DNA from: Sanguinoderma infundibulare
Lineage: Eukaryota; Basidiomycota; Agaricomycetes; Polyporales; Polyporaceae
DNA: 64,000 bases
Direction of reading: 5' to 3'
Assembly: GCA_032821775.1 (NCBI GenBank)
Contig: JAVLRN010000006.1
Location: forward strand, 868,001-932,000
In this document: positions 10,353 to 22,732 of the stretch, piece by piece
How positions within the stretch are numbered: the first letter of the stretch is position 1
Layout of the letters: every line of letters begins with the position of its first letter
Program-made: the position numbers and the translations under genes
Notes under the pieces: model-generated
Seen by the model: the letters and a program-made list of their open reading frames with translations, nothing else
What the model was told of the DNA's origin: nothing
The model's database searches: none

Positions 10353-11864
10353 AGCACTGCTCGGGTGCAGTACAGCACGTCATTGCTGCGATGACGCGGT
10401 CGGGAAGGTCAGTTAGAACTTGAGGTCAGAAGGACGAGGTGAGGTTGGAGACTCGCCTGCTCAGGGTGTTGGAGATGGCCGCTGCGGAGAGTGCTCGTCG
10501 CATGAGTGTTGGTTGCGCTTGGTTGCGTCGAGCTCGGCGCCACAAGCCGGGATCATTTCACGTTGGTGGAGGCCGTGATAAAGGATGTATGGAATGTATC
10601 CATCAAGTCGCCCTCCATCACTTCTTCACGAGATGTGGGAGTGAAGTTGGACTGCGCTGTGGTGGTGTGACCGAATAGAGTTTATGGCGATTTTATGTAG
10701 TCGGTTCGGACTGAGATACACGGATAGAGTGCCGGACGTTTTGTATGAAGCAGGGCGATAAGCAGCTGAGATCTCATATTCCGGCTGTCGGGAACAGTTG
10801 GGAACGAGTACAGTGGGCTGACTCGGGCTGAGCATATGATTACGGCAAGAAAACACAGGCTGTAATCAGTCATTCTGTGGGGTCTGATTTGATAATTTCG
10901 GTAAGTGAACAGCAAGAGACCAGAGATGGAGTAAGAACAGACGAGCGGGGAGTATTCAGGTTGACGGGACAGGTCTGTCGAGGGATGCTTTTCAGCGGCG
11001 GTCAGGACCGATAGAGAGACTGGAGGCAAGGGTGAGGAGAAGAAAGGTGTTAGTTGATGCAGACGACGTTGGGAGGAGGCGGAGGTATTACGAGGAGGAT
11101 TGTTGCGACGAGGGCTCAACTAGAAGGTGCCACGAAGGGCAGATGGTTTAGAGACTCGTTTCCGATGTTCCGCCAAGCCGGCGGATCTAGAGTGCGTTTG
11201 AGCCAAGCGTGGGCCCCAGATCGCAGGCCCCTCGCCGCTCGATCTGGCCTAAGCGGGACGATCGAGCCGCCACTGGGCCACCTCTGAGCGCCACATGGTG
11301 TTGCAGTCTGGCAGGCTGTTCCGCACACAGTGGACGGTGAAGTGCAAAGGAAAAACATAGGGCTCTGTGGAGTAGCAGTCGAATTGACGTTTGGATAGTG
11401 TGATCGTCGGACAGAAGGCGCGGACTAGAAAGACAACGCTGTCGAAAGTCGCGTCAGGCAAGCCCCAGGTCGCCCCTCTGGCCTCTGGTCGCGTGCGGAA
11501 GTTGCCATTTGGGGCGCCGGCATGGCCCGAGGTCTCCGGCACACGGAGGACTGTTGCACATACACACCGCCCGCTGGCTATTGTCCGTGCTGCTGGTTGG
11601 AGGAGGATGGACGGGGGTGATAGTACTGCTTGAATGGGCAGGGAATGGATGGGTGGGAGGAAGCAGGGAAGGGATGGGGGCTGAGAACGGGCGGGAGATC
11701 TGGATCGGCGGTGGGACGCAAAATAATCGGGCTTGCCAGGGCGTGCGGGAGGACCCAGCAGGGTATCGCCCTCTGAATCTACCGCGACCGCCCGCGAGCC
11801 CCGACGGCCAGGACCACTCCTTTCGTGCTCTCTCCCCCTCTCCGACGCCCCGCGTGCGACCTGC
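10353..11864. other. gene-free flank upstream of the RING-PH-VWA gene
   Basis: I see no convincing coding region. The 3' part (about 11500-11864) presumably holds the promoter and 5' leader of the gene starting at 11865. An in-frame upstream alternative start (non-ATG) exists at 11733 but is less likely than the ATG at 11865. Confidence 0.4.
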
Positions 11865-14800
11865 ATGAAGCCGGAATTCTCATCAGGCTGGATTCCGAAG
11901 AACTCGAGCAGCACCCCAGCCAGACATCAGTCCCAACTTCATCAGCCCAGCTCCCATCAGCCCCTTCCTCCCCCTTCCGCCTCGCTCCTCTCCCCCCGAG
12001 CGGCATCATCCGCCAACAAGGCCTCGTCCTTCGCCGCCTCCGTTCGCTCAGTTTTCCAACGCTCCCCCCAACGCGCGACCTCGGTTGCCTCCCTCCACTC
12101 CGCCTACTCCACTCATTCCTCTGCAAAACCCCCGTCCTACACCTCCCACGCAGACACCGTAAACCTCCATCCCTACGCCGCCATGGTCGCCGCCCCCCTC
12201 CCCGTCGTATCCAGCCATGATGCGTCCGACGAGGAGGAGGAGTGCCCCGTCTGCCTCGAGCCGCTTAGCTCAAGCTTTCGCCTTCCCGGCGAGAAGCCTC
12301 ATATCGTCCCAGAGTGTGGCCACGCCCTCCACGAAGTGAGTCCTCTCATCCAATACCTCTTACTCGCCTTTTCCTTCCATACCGCCCCTTCCATGGCCCC
12401 GTTCTTCCCCCGAGCAGCTTACGCTCGACCATGTCCTTGTATTCCACTCAGCCCTCATTCTCACGTCGCGCGCTTCCACGTCCATTGCATCCTTCCCGCA
12501 GCCGTAGCACGCTCAGGGCACCACTTAATCGCCCTTGGTAACCTGCAGTCTTACATACCTACCTCCCCGAATGCGCGCGTATCTGTCCCTTCAAGGCTAC
12601 GGTGCCGTACATGCCAATCTCGCCTATGTCCTGAGAGGATCATCGCTCGTTAAGCCTTCAGCTCAGGCCATCATCCCCTTCCCGATCGACTTCGCTTATG
12701 CCCTTCTTCCTAAACCGCTCTCTTGACTCACAATCTTCACTCCTCGCCTCCTCCTGTGCCTGAATACTCTGTTGACCCTCTCTTGCAATAGGCATGCTTC
12801 ACAGCTGTTTATGGTCCTCCACCCGGTCCCTCGCGCGCTGGCGGTGTCATCCGCAAGTCTAACCTTGGTGTATGTGGCGTCTGCAGGAGGCCCATGAAAG
12901 TCGGTGACGGTGATGGAGGCAAATCAAACAGTACGTTCCCTTCCCTCCTCCCTACCTGTCCTTGCCCTCATTTTCAACAGAGCTCGCCGCCCTTACTGGC
13001 ATGGGTGACCCCACTTCCCCCAATGTCTTCCCTGGACGCGACACCCCTTCATCCATGCGCTCCTACCCAAGGCCAGGTGCTACCGTCCAGAAGCCTTTCG
13101 ACCCCACCGAGGACGACCCCGTCGAACACAAGGGCTCCACTTCCCACGATCACTCCCACTACGTCGTCGCTCCCTCAATCCACGTCCAGTCCGAGTTCCC
13201 GTCCATTACACGCAACTCAGAGCCCACCCAGCCACTAACATGCCTTGTCATCGTCGAGCTCCCTGGAAAGCGCCAAAATACTCACGTTCCGGGCTCCGTC
13301 ATGCCCGTATCAGAGTCTTATACCCCTCAACCGAAGAACCCCCACTTCTTCCGCGATGGGAGCAACCACTCGACCCACTCGGGAAACCATCCTGGCGAAT
13401 ATGTCATGTCGCCCCAATCCCAGCACCTTTCCATTCCCATCGACCAGCAATCCCAGTCTGGCCGCTCACACCACATATCGCCATCCGCGTCCCGGGAACC
13501 TCTCACTTCTCCTCTCGAGCGCGAGATCATTCAACAGGATGAGGACTCGCCCTTCAGTTCTATCACTGAGGATCTCCGCAATCGGATCATCGACTGGAAG
13601 GGACACCCGCTTTCCGGTCTCGGTCCCCTCCAGATGTATGACCTATTGTCCGTTCGCCGAGACGCCCTCGTGCGAGAGTTCTTTGTCTACTTGTTCAAGG
13701 AGGCCATTATCTGCGTTGTCGAGGAGAAGAAGCGCACTCTCGGACGCCTGCTCTCCTCCGCGGGTGCAGCCTCGGCCTTTGGCGACGGTACTGGTTCTGG
13801 TTCTGTCAATGGTGGCAACTCCCAGCGAGGCGTGCTCCGCTTGAAGGGACGTATCTACATTCGGCATATCAGGCAGGTCACCGACACGTCGGTCCAGGGA
13901 GAGCTCTCTCTGACCATCGACATGGAGGACGAGCGCCTGGACTCCTTCATCCTCATCTTCAAGGACAGGTCTTCCTTGGAGACGTGGAAACAACACATCC
14001 AGGTCCTTGTTGCCGTCTATCAGCAACAGACCGTGCAGGCACAGCAGCAGCAGCCGGACTACGGCAGATCCCCAGATTTGGAGGAGTTTGGAGGGAGCGC
14101 CAAGGCCGCGAGGATGCTCACAGAAGAGTTCGGTGGCAGCCAAAAGGCAATGCGCATGCTCAGCGGGAGCACGACGGGGACCACGGTCAGTACCGCCGAT
14201 AGCCTTCTCAACGGGTCCGCCCGATCGACCGTGTCTTCTAACACGTCGTACGGCTCTGCGTCGCTCGGACCGCGGCCGGGCCTCCACCAGAAACTGTCTA
14301 CCTTGGATGAGGACGACGAGCTCAGCAGGTACTCATCACCGCAGCCGCAGCCTCTGGTTGCGCCGCACATGTCTACCGGCCCGTCCAACTCGCTCGCCCC
14401 GCTCGCGCACCCACCGACGGACCTCATCCTTGTCATCTCCGTCCCTGGCCTAAACTCAACCCCAAGCACGGCGGCGCTCAAGATCCGCGTGATCAAGACG
14501 TCACTCGACTTCATCCTCCACTCTCTCTCCCCGAAGGACCGTCTAAGCCTGGTCACATTCGAAGTGGGCGTTGGTGGCCGAGTACGCCGGACGCCGTTCC
14601 TGAGCGTTGGCAAGCCGCAGAGCCGGCAGCGGCTGTCCAAGTTTATAGAGGACATTGGCAGGCGAGAGGACGTGGATGATGAATTCCTCGTGCGCGGATC
14701 CCAAGAAGACAAGACGGATGTCGTAACGGCCGTCAACAACGGTATGTCGACTTCCCCTTGTCTACAGTCGTGGCAGGCGCGTGACTGATCGGCGTTTGTC

Positions 14801-16138
14801 GTTTTTCCTCTCACACAGGTCTTGACGTCGTTCTGCAGCGGAAGTCGCGGAACCCCGTCACTGGGTTCGTGCTCGTGAGCGACTCATCCGAGACGACGCG
14901 GCGGGCGCAGATGGACCTCGTCCTCGCGCGTGCGGAGGCGGCGAACGTGCCGATCCACTCGTTTGGCTACGGCCGGTCGCACGACCCGGCGTCCCTCTGG
15001 CTCATGTCGAACCACACGAGCGGGACGTACACGTTCGTGAAGGACTGGTACGACCTCCGGGACTGCCTGGCGGGCTGCATCGGCGGCATGATGTCCATCG
15101 GGCTCGCGAACATGAAGCTGCATCTGAAGATTGTCGACGGCAACCGCTTCCGGATCCGCAAGATCTCCGGGGGTCCGCTCGCGATCCTGTCGTCGGACGG
15201 GCGGGATGTGGACGTCGAGGTCGGGGAGCTGCGATACGGCGAGCGGAAGGAGATGCTCGTCGAGCTCGAGCTCGACAACAGCGACGTCGCGCAGAGCCCG
15301 GCCTCTGCGCACCACAACGGGCATGGCCAGCCGCCGCGGGCGATGAACGCGACGGACGTGTTCAACCAGCGCATGGGCCTCGACGCGCTGTCGATCGGCG
15401 ACTTCCCGGACCTGGCGGAGGGCATGATGGACCGGATGATCGACGAAGTGCCGGTGTTCGAGGTCGACGGCTCGTTCTTCGACCCGAACGCGGCCAAGAA
15501 CGTGTCGCGGCTCGCGCACCCCGTCCTGCTCACTGTGACGCTCCTCCCGAACGCAGGCAGCCGGCCGCGCACGCCGGCGCCGAACGGGTCGGACCCGGTG
15601 ATCGTGCGGCGGCGGATGGAGCTGCTGGCGTCGGACATGATCACGCGCATGCTGGTGCTGGTGTCAAGGCGGAACGTGCCGCAGGCGCAGAAGCTGATGA
15701 GCGAGACGCGGCGGATACTGCATACGGTGCTGCAGAACGTGACGGCGACGCTGCCCCCGCCCCCGCCGGTGCACGCGCACCACCATCAGACGGTGACGCG
15801 GAACCGGAAGGAGATACTGACGATGAGCACGGTGCGGGCATTGCAGTCGATCATGCAGGACATGCAGATCTTGTCGGAGGCGTTGGACGAGCAGGCGGAC
15901 ACGTTCGCGCTCGATCAGCGCAACTTTGGTGCCCAGCAGGTGCGTTCTCTCTCTCTCTCTGTGCTACGTTGGTCAAGGATGAGTTTTGTACTGACCGCTG
16001 TTTCGCACCACGCAGGCCAAGGTGCTCCGCGACCAGAAGAGCTGGAGCGGGAGGAGCGCAATAGAGCGCCTGTTCTGGACGATCGACAGCTCCATCGAGC
16101 TGGTGTCTCGAAGTACTGACTGGGTCGCCCGCGAGTGA
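11865..16138 (+). CDS. RING-H2 / PH / VWA protein, candidate Ste5/Far1-type pheromone MAPK scaffold
   Basis: Five exons: 11865-12335, 12792-12930, 12981-14741, 14819-15939 and 16016-16138, giving 1204 aa. The first splice joins CPVC..CGHALHE to ACF..CGVC, restoring a canonical RING-H2 finger (residues about 127-188). A PH-like region follows at about 425-550 (FFVYLFKEAIICVVEEKKR .. RIYIRHIRQV .. SFILIFKDRSSLETWKQHI). A von Willebrand A region lies at about 684-882 (LILVISVPGLN .. DRLSLVTFEVG .. GFVLVSDS .. IHSFGYG .. LWLMSNHTSGTY). The classical metal-site DxSxS of VWA is not evident. Linkers are Ser/Pro/Gln-rich. RING, PH and VWA in this order is the architecture shared by yeast Ste5 and Far1, which tether the pheromone MAPK cascade at the membrane through G-beta-gamma. 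That this protein does so is inferred. The first intron (456 bp) is unusually long. Confidence 0.82.
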
Positions 16139-17285
16139 TCGCCCCAATTGCTCCTTCTGTGTCTATTTTGCCTACTATTCAGGACCCTCCTTCCCCCCTC
16201 CTCCACCCCGTTCCCGCTTGCCTTTCGGCTCCCCGATGTTGTTTCCGTACGCGAGTCCACGCGCCATGTTTCCCGTTCCCGTTCACGACCACGGCACATC
16301 CCGTTGTATTTTTTCCCCTTCCGTATGTTGCCTGTGGCCCGTCCTCCCCTGGTTTACGAGACTCACCGCCCCACTATCGTTTGGCCTTTCTCTTCTCCCC
16401 TCTATAGCCCTCGCTATCCGTGTGTGTTCCACGCTTTCTGCTCGTTCCTACTACCCGATATCATCCCCCCATCTCTCTCTTTCTCTCTCCCTCCTCTATC
16501 TTCAGGCCCTCGGTCGCGCGCCCCAGTCTCTCGTTTACGTTTAGTTACACATACATGCCCGCCTCCCTCCCTCCCTCCCTCCCCTCGTTGGTCTTTTTTT
16601 CGTGTCCGTCTCTCATCGCCGCTCGTGATATACGTTATACCACTCCACCGCCCGGCCGGAGGCCAGGCTAGTTAATGATCGTGTTTGTTCGGATGGTGAC
16701 GGCCGGGGCCGGTGATCGTTCGGTGGGTCGCGTCGTCGTCGTCGTCTGGTGTGTATTCCGAAGTATGGTCTTCGAAGTTCTCTCTCTCGCGGTTTGCGTG
16801 TAAAGTTAAGGGTAGATAGATTAGTTATATGCACATGCGTTTTTTTTTTCCTTTCGTTCTCTACCCGTGGAGTTCGGCGTGCTGCTGCTGCTGCTGCTGC
16901 TTCATTCCGTGGGTATACTTCCCTCGAGCTCGTTCAACATTCTTTCATGTGGCCATGGGCGTCGCTCTACAAAGTACTACTGCGGTCTCTCGATCGACAT
17001 GTGGACGCGGATATAAAATAAGTTGGAAGTTTACATTAGGCCTCCAGCGTGATTGGAGACGAAGACGGGTAAGTTAGAAAGGAATTCGTGGGATACATAT
17101 ACATATACAGGTACTTTCTGGGCGATACGTCGCGACCGTTGCTCAAACTTCGGCTTCAGCCTTCTGGACATCTTCAGGTTTGCACGGAAAATGGGCAGTT
17201 GGCACCATTTGTCTGGAAGCTCGCACGGCATATGCGGTCTCTCGGACAAACCGGTGCCGCTTGCTTGTGGGAAAGCGGTACTTGA
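16139..17285. other. convergent intergenic region with pyrimidine-rich tracts
   Basis: It lies between the stop of the RING-PH-VWA gene (plus) and the stop of the next gene (minus). The first 500 bp is strongly C/T-rich on the plus strand, with TCCC repeats near 16560-16580, as in a long 3' untranslated region. No coding region is seen. Confidence 0.5.
16881..16901. repeat. (GCT)7 microsatellite
   Basis: Seven perfect GCT units lie in the convergent intergenic region, not in a recognised coding frame. Confidence 0.9.
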
Positions 17286-18812
17286 TCATCGCTGCGCTCG
17301 ATATTGGCCATGTGTGTGGCCTGCATACGTTGCGGTCTCAGGCTGTGCCGAATCAAAATGGCGTTGTGCGCCATCCGAGTAGGCGGTGACGGCGACGGTA
17401 CCGTCGCCGCTCATCGGGTCGTATGCGTATGGAAGCGTTGCACCGGCGGACATGGTGTCGAGATTGGCGGAGGGATGGTAAGAGGGATGGTATGGATATT
17501 GAGAAGAAGACTCAAAACGGGTCGCATCAAGACCGTTGCGGGACACTATGGGTTGAGGTTGAGACGGGTACCCGTTGTGTTCGAGTTCTGGGTACTCTGG
17601 AAGCTTGAAGGCTTCTTCGGTGGGCACTCGGGGGACGTAGAACGGCGGCGCTCTTTGTCCGCCAGAGGAGGCGTCCCCAGGGTAACCCAGGGAAGCGACG
17701 GCGACGGCGACTGCGGAGGTTGCGGGTTGATTGGGAGGCCGGCCACTGGCAACCAGGGTTTGCGCCCCTTGACTCAGACTGGAGGAGGCTTGGAAGTCCC
17801 CGCGGTATTGAACAGGACGCGCGTACGGGTTGTGGCGCTGGTTGTAATTGAAGGATTGGTCACGGATGCTGGACGTAGATGGGCCGTGGTGCGAAGAGAT
17901 CACGCGGCCGACGTGTGTGGGATGTACTGAGCTGCGGCGAAAAGTCGTCGCGTTTCCCGCATTCTCTGAAACATATCCCTCTTGCGTTTGCATGCCCATG
18001 TCGAGGGGCACGTGGGACGGTTGTACAGAAGGGTATGACACTCGTGCCACAGGCCTGTAGGCCGCAGGCGTGACTTGAGGAACTTGATGTGGGATAGGCG
18101 AGTTGGCGCCAGGGGGCCCCATGGAGTGCGCAGACGAATACGAAAGTGTTTGAGGGAGAGGATATGGTGCGTACTGCATGGGTGGGGGAGGTGGGATCGG
18201 CGAGCTCACCGCCACCCGTGATTCCCCAACACGAGTAGTACCCCAAGAAGCCTCGGTGACAGCAAACTGATGACGATTCACTTGAACGTTCGATTCGTTC
18301 GTCGCGTAGTCGATACTGTACGGGTAGAGCGATTGGTATGCGCCCCGAGGAAGGACTGGGCGAGTCACGGTGGGTCGTGATGGGCCACTGGCACCCGGCG
18401 GATTGACGTGCTCATGTCCATCCGCTTCAGCCAAACCATCCTGTTCGACTTCAGGTGATGGAGGAGCTTTGGAGATTCGTCTCTAGATAATTCAGAGGAG
18501 CGGAGCGATGAGTAGAGGGAGGGGGAGGGATTGGACGGGGGTCTTACCTTCGACTTCTTGGTCTTTCTACGCGTGTTCTTGTTCTCACACTGGTACGGTT
18601 GAAGATTGCGATCAAGAACAGCAGTAAGAGGTGGAAGGCCGGCGGGGGGTTGCTCGGGGTCCTTCGGTTTGTACACTTGAAACTGAGGAACGAGGACGTG
18701 ACAATGTTGATGGGCAATGTGGCCATTGGATAGGGAGAACAACGCCTACCATCCCTGGGTCTGCCGAGGGGTCTGCCGCGAGAATCTTGTGTAGTCCTGC
18801 AAACCTTTTCAT
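17286..18812 (-). CDS. unrecognised Pro/Ser/Tyr/Gln-rich protein (about 450 aa), orphan gene 1 of 3
   Basis: Proposed exons 18750-18812, 18548-18682 and 17286-18440 (introns 67 and 107 bp, all phase 0). The model starts at the ATG at 18812 (MKRFAGLHKILAADPSADPG). Exon 2 carries KPKDPEQPPAGLPP and ends in a basic tract, NKNTRRKTKKSK, that could be a nuclear localisation signal. The long last exon is low-complexity, rich in Pro, Ser, Tyr, Gln and His, with no domain I recognise. The length of open frame and the codon-like composition support coding. The first exon is the weakest part, because an open frame continues upstream to about 18915. It is the first of three similarly organised minus-strand genes running to 25805. 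Confidence 0.55.
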
Positions 18813-21441
18813 CGCGAAAGAACAAAGTCGTCAGGTTGTCCTGTGTCAGTGTTTCGAGGGAGAGTGCAACGTTGAGGGCCAAGGTAAAGGAAGACCAGAA
18901 CACGTCCCAGTACATGTCATGCAGTAGCGAATATACCCGTGCTGACGCATGACGCGTCCATTCGGCGTAGATTTAGTTCAATAAACCCGATGTATGAATA
19001 CTTGGAAAGCAGGGCATATGCGTCATACCAGGGGAGCGTCCAAAGAAATCCCACCGCGCCGTTCCGCGCCACTTCTCACGGCGGTGTCTCGCAACATTCG
19101 ATATATATGGACGACATTCCGGCTATTGGTGACTCGCTCACTCTAAGATGGTCTCCTTCAGCGAGTCTAGGCAGCCCGATGGCGTAGGGTGGGGATCTCG
19201 GAATGCGCGACGACTGCAAAGTTCGGCATACTGACAATTTAGGAAAGTCAAGAAGCAACCTTTGAACACCGGCGCATCAGGAGACCTGACTAGTAAACCA
19301 GCGCATCGAACGGTCCTCGGTGCTGCAGCGCAGCGCCCACTGTCTCCTTAGATGGCATCTAACCACCACGTAAAGAAAGAATAAGCGGAACAGGACGCTT
19401 CTGCCGACAATAACACGTATTGCCAGAACTGAACAGCAAACGGCCGCGGAGCGAACGTGTCAGGGCTGGGAGATATTAGCGCACAAGTCAGGTAGCTGCA
19501 CATATATGAACCCGCCGATTGGCTGAGGAGGCAGCTTCTCAATTGAACTGCCTTCCTGCGTAGGGGTTTCGGCGGGCGGGGGGTCCGAGCCACTTACAGG
19601 ACGCTCCTCGAGAAACGATCGAGGTTGGTCAAGCAAAAACAGAACGATGTGACCCGAAAAAAGGACGCCGTGGCGCACGTCCAACAGTAAAAAAATCACC
19701 ATTTAGGACACATGGCGTTGTCGGCAACGTAATCGCATGCAAGTCGGGGCCAACCCGGGGCCAACGAGCATCTATAATCCATCACTGGTCCCCGGGACCG
19801 TAAATGGGCGGACATTGAATAGCATGCGTACGGTCATACATCGATGATGATAGACAATGGAGCCAAGTACGTGGATCGGAAATACTCACGAGAATACTTC
19901 ACTTCTTCGAGATGCGATCACATGGTTGGATGTCGCCACAATACGTCTGAGCCATATGTGCTCCTATAGCGTGTTAAAGCCGCGAAATCAGCATATATCA
20001 AGGCTAGAGGGAAACGCGAATCTACCAACGACAGCCAGCGACCGAATCGTTGGCTCCTTCATGTTCAAGAAACGTCCGAGGATCGGCTGGTTGCCCTGAG
20101 ACGATGAGGATTTGACCAGAAGCGCAAAAATGCAGAAGGGACGTGTTGACGAGGGACAACGGGCGACGACGAAGACTGTCTTGAGGGAGGTTCAGGTGAT
20201 GGGAGTAAACGAACGACAACAGGCTCCATATTCGGAGACTCCAAGACTTCGGCATCTCCCGAACTGTAGACGCCCATATTCGCTCGCAACTGTGAACAAG
20301 TCCTGACACGTAGGCTGTGGCACAGGCCGCAAGCCTCGAAACTGGAAGGCGTTGGCCCCTCCATGCTTGTATGGGCTCTGACACACCATCAGGGCCATAG
20401 CACCGACATGTTCTCCGGAGAAGCGTCAAGCGTTCGCTGGGTCAATCGGACTCGGAAGGAATTGGCATCATACATCTCTCCTTAAGTTGGCCCGGCGGAG
20501 GGTATGTATTGCGACGATAACGATGCCATACTCATTTGCATCCAAGCGACTGAACAACACTCTGAGTCCGATCTGGACGTTTCGGGAAGCACGCTCCCAT
20601 TTTTGATCGTAATCTGTATCTCCAGTCTGCAGACGATGTGATGGTAGAACCCCGCACCGCCACGGTCGCGAAGTTTATCAAGCGACAAACAATAAATACT
20701 CACTGATGAGTCTCTGAAACAATTATTTCGCCCTCACAATAAGCGTAGTGCTTCTACGTATCGAGGCCGTGCATTCAATTGTTTTCAATACACAAAAGAT
20801 GGAGTACGCCAGGTATAAGAGATCTCCAGCCATCATGCAGGACGTAGCATGTAAAGTCTCTGTTCGGCAGCGTACATGGACCCCTGCCTGATTCCTGCTA
20901 TTACCACGCTATGGGTTCAATGATGAATTGCCATGAGACTCATCATAGGGCCCATAGCTCGGCAATAGAATCGGACATCAGCACCCTACAAGGTTGGACA
21001 TCACAGTTACGGACACCTTCATCCGCTTCTCCGAACTTTATGCTTGCCAACAAATAGAACTAGGAGTCAAATTCTACATAACAAGGGCGGTAAAACTGGA
21101 TAAGTACAGTAATGTGAAATAGAGCGGAATCGACAGCAGTGCAAAATCGACGAAAGGATGACAACAGCGCAAAATCAACAGAACGACAGCAGGACGCAAT
21201 CAACAGAACGAAGGCTACATTGTGTCGTCCGAGTGTCCAGTCCGTGGTGCGTGTGGATAGCAAGTGGATGAGTGGGGCATTAGCGATTATTGGTAGCAGA
21301 TGAAGGGTGCCTTGCGTGCGGAATCAATGCATGCCGCATTCAGCTTAGCGGTCGGGGAGGGTGGTGGGTTGGTGGTGGGTCCTGGGGGTATGGGTTCGAA
21401 TTGCCAGGTGACCAAGCACGCGACGGAGACTCTTGCGGAGA
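18813..21441. other. long gene-free stretch between two orphan genes
   Basis: No gene can be assigned. A minus-strand frame at about 20065-20364 reads Ser/Pro-rich (VRLLPSPEPPSRQSSSSP), and an in-frame piece near 20482-20703 looks partly protein-like. I could not join them into a model. They may be the remnant of another member of the neighbouring orphan-gene group, or noise. Confidence 0.35.
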
Positions 21442-22732
21442 CTACCATTGCGATTGAGATCCCCATGGTTGTGGGTCCTCGGTTGGTGGGTCGGCCGACG
21501 AATCGTCGAGGAAAGGAGGAGGCGCAAAGGGCCATGGATCGTCGGGAAACCTCACCTGCGCCGGAACGTCGCTGTTCTCGTGCAGAAAGGCGGCCGGGTG
21601 GCCAAGCTGACTGGGGTTCCAGCCTTGAGGACTCCACTGAGGTCGCGCGTTATCCGGGTGGTAACGATGGTCTCTGGGCAGCATAGATGGTTCTTCATGA
21701 GGGAGATGAGAGGGACCGGCGACGGCGTTCTGTCCATAGGATGGAAGGTCTTGGGGAAAGAATGTCGAGTATACAAGGGGATCCTCGGGATGGGAAGGGT
21801 GCGGGAGAGGGTCATAGGGAGGAGAAACCATTACGTCCGAGAGTCCCAGTGCGCCCCCCACATCGGCGGAGCCGAAGTTGACCAAGTCCGGGGTGCCCGA
21901 CCAGAGGGAAGCACCGGTTCCCTGGTGTGCGGAGAGCGGCGGGAGAGAATGGGACCTTGACTGCATCTGAGTACCATCCATATCGCCCTGAAGTAAGGCA
22001 TCCATCGCCGGATAGGTCTCCTCTGGTCGCATTGCGTGCCACGAGGACCGCCGAGAAGTGGTGTCGCTTCCGTACGAAAGAAAGCGAAGTTGAGAGTGGC
22101 GGGGAAGAGGGAAGGGTGGTACCAGCAAGTGATCGAGGCGTCGCGAGACGGGAGGATACCAGTGGCGGCTGTGGGCGTCGCTGATGTAGGGAATCGGCTC
22201 CGTGATGAAGGCCGGTGACAGTCCATCTTCTGGCGTTGCTGGCATCTCGCCAACATAGTTCACCGAGCCGGCAACTTGAGCGCCGCTGTGGTACTCGTGC
22301 TCCACGACGGTTGCGGAGCCCTGCATGATATTGGATAGTCAGAAGGCGCAGTGGCGTTGCGAGCGATCGAAGATTGGCTTACTTCAACACTTGTGGTTCC
22401 TTGTACTTGTGGTTCAATACTTTCAGTCGCGCCGGGTTCTGGGTCGTGGATGTTCCAGGCAGGCGCATTCGAGGGCGGGTCGGGGGGTACAACATCGAGT
22501 GGTGGGGAGCTTCGCACACCCCATGTTACCTGGGAAGGAAAGCAAATCATGAACACGACCTGATTGACGAAGGACAAGGATGTACAATGCCTACCATATG
22601 CTGGGGGATGATGGCCGCCAAAGACTTCGGAAGTCGGTAAGGCGACCCGTTGGTATGCTGTCGCTTGCTGGACGTCTTCTTCCCACTCGACGCCTGCTTC
22701 TTCCCCGTACCCTTCCTATCCTTCTTCCCCAT
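21442..22732 (-). CDS. unrecognised Pro/Ser/His-rich protein (387 aa), orphan gene 2 of 3
   Basis: Three exons: 22595-22732, 22383-22529 and 21442-22320; introns 65 and 62 bp, both phase 0; total 388 codons. The N-terminus is strongly basic (MGKKDRKGTGKKQ .. GKKTSSKRQ), suggesting nucleic-acid binding or nuclear targeting. Exon 1 ends with LPKSLAAIIPQHM and exon 2 opens VTWGVRSSPPLDVVPPDPP. The last exon is disordered-looking, rich in Pro, Ser, His, Asp and Trp, and ends DPQPWGSQSQW. No known domain. The exon arrangement (two short phase-0 exons, then one long low-complexity exon) parallels the gene at 17286-18812. Confidence 0.65.

Noticed and set aside
20065..20364. Minus-strand peptide with PSAFLRFWSN, faintly like the RPPNAFILFR start of an HMG box
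   Set aside because: Only a few residues agree, the rest of the HMG fold is missing, and the frame stops soon after. Too weak to call a mating-type or HMG gene.
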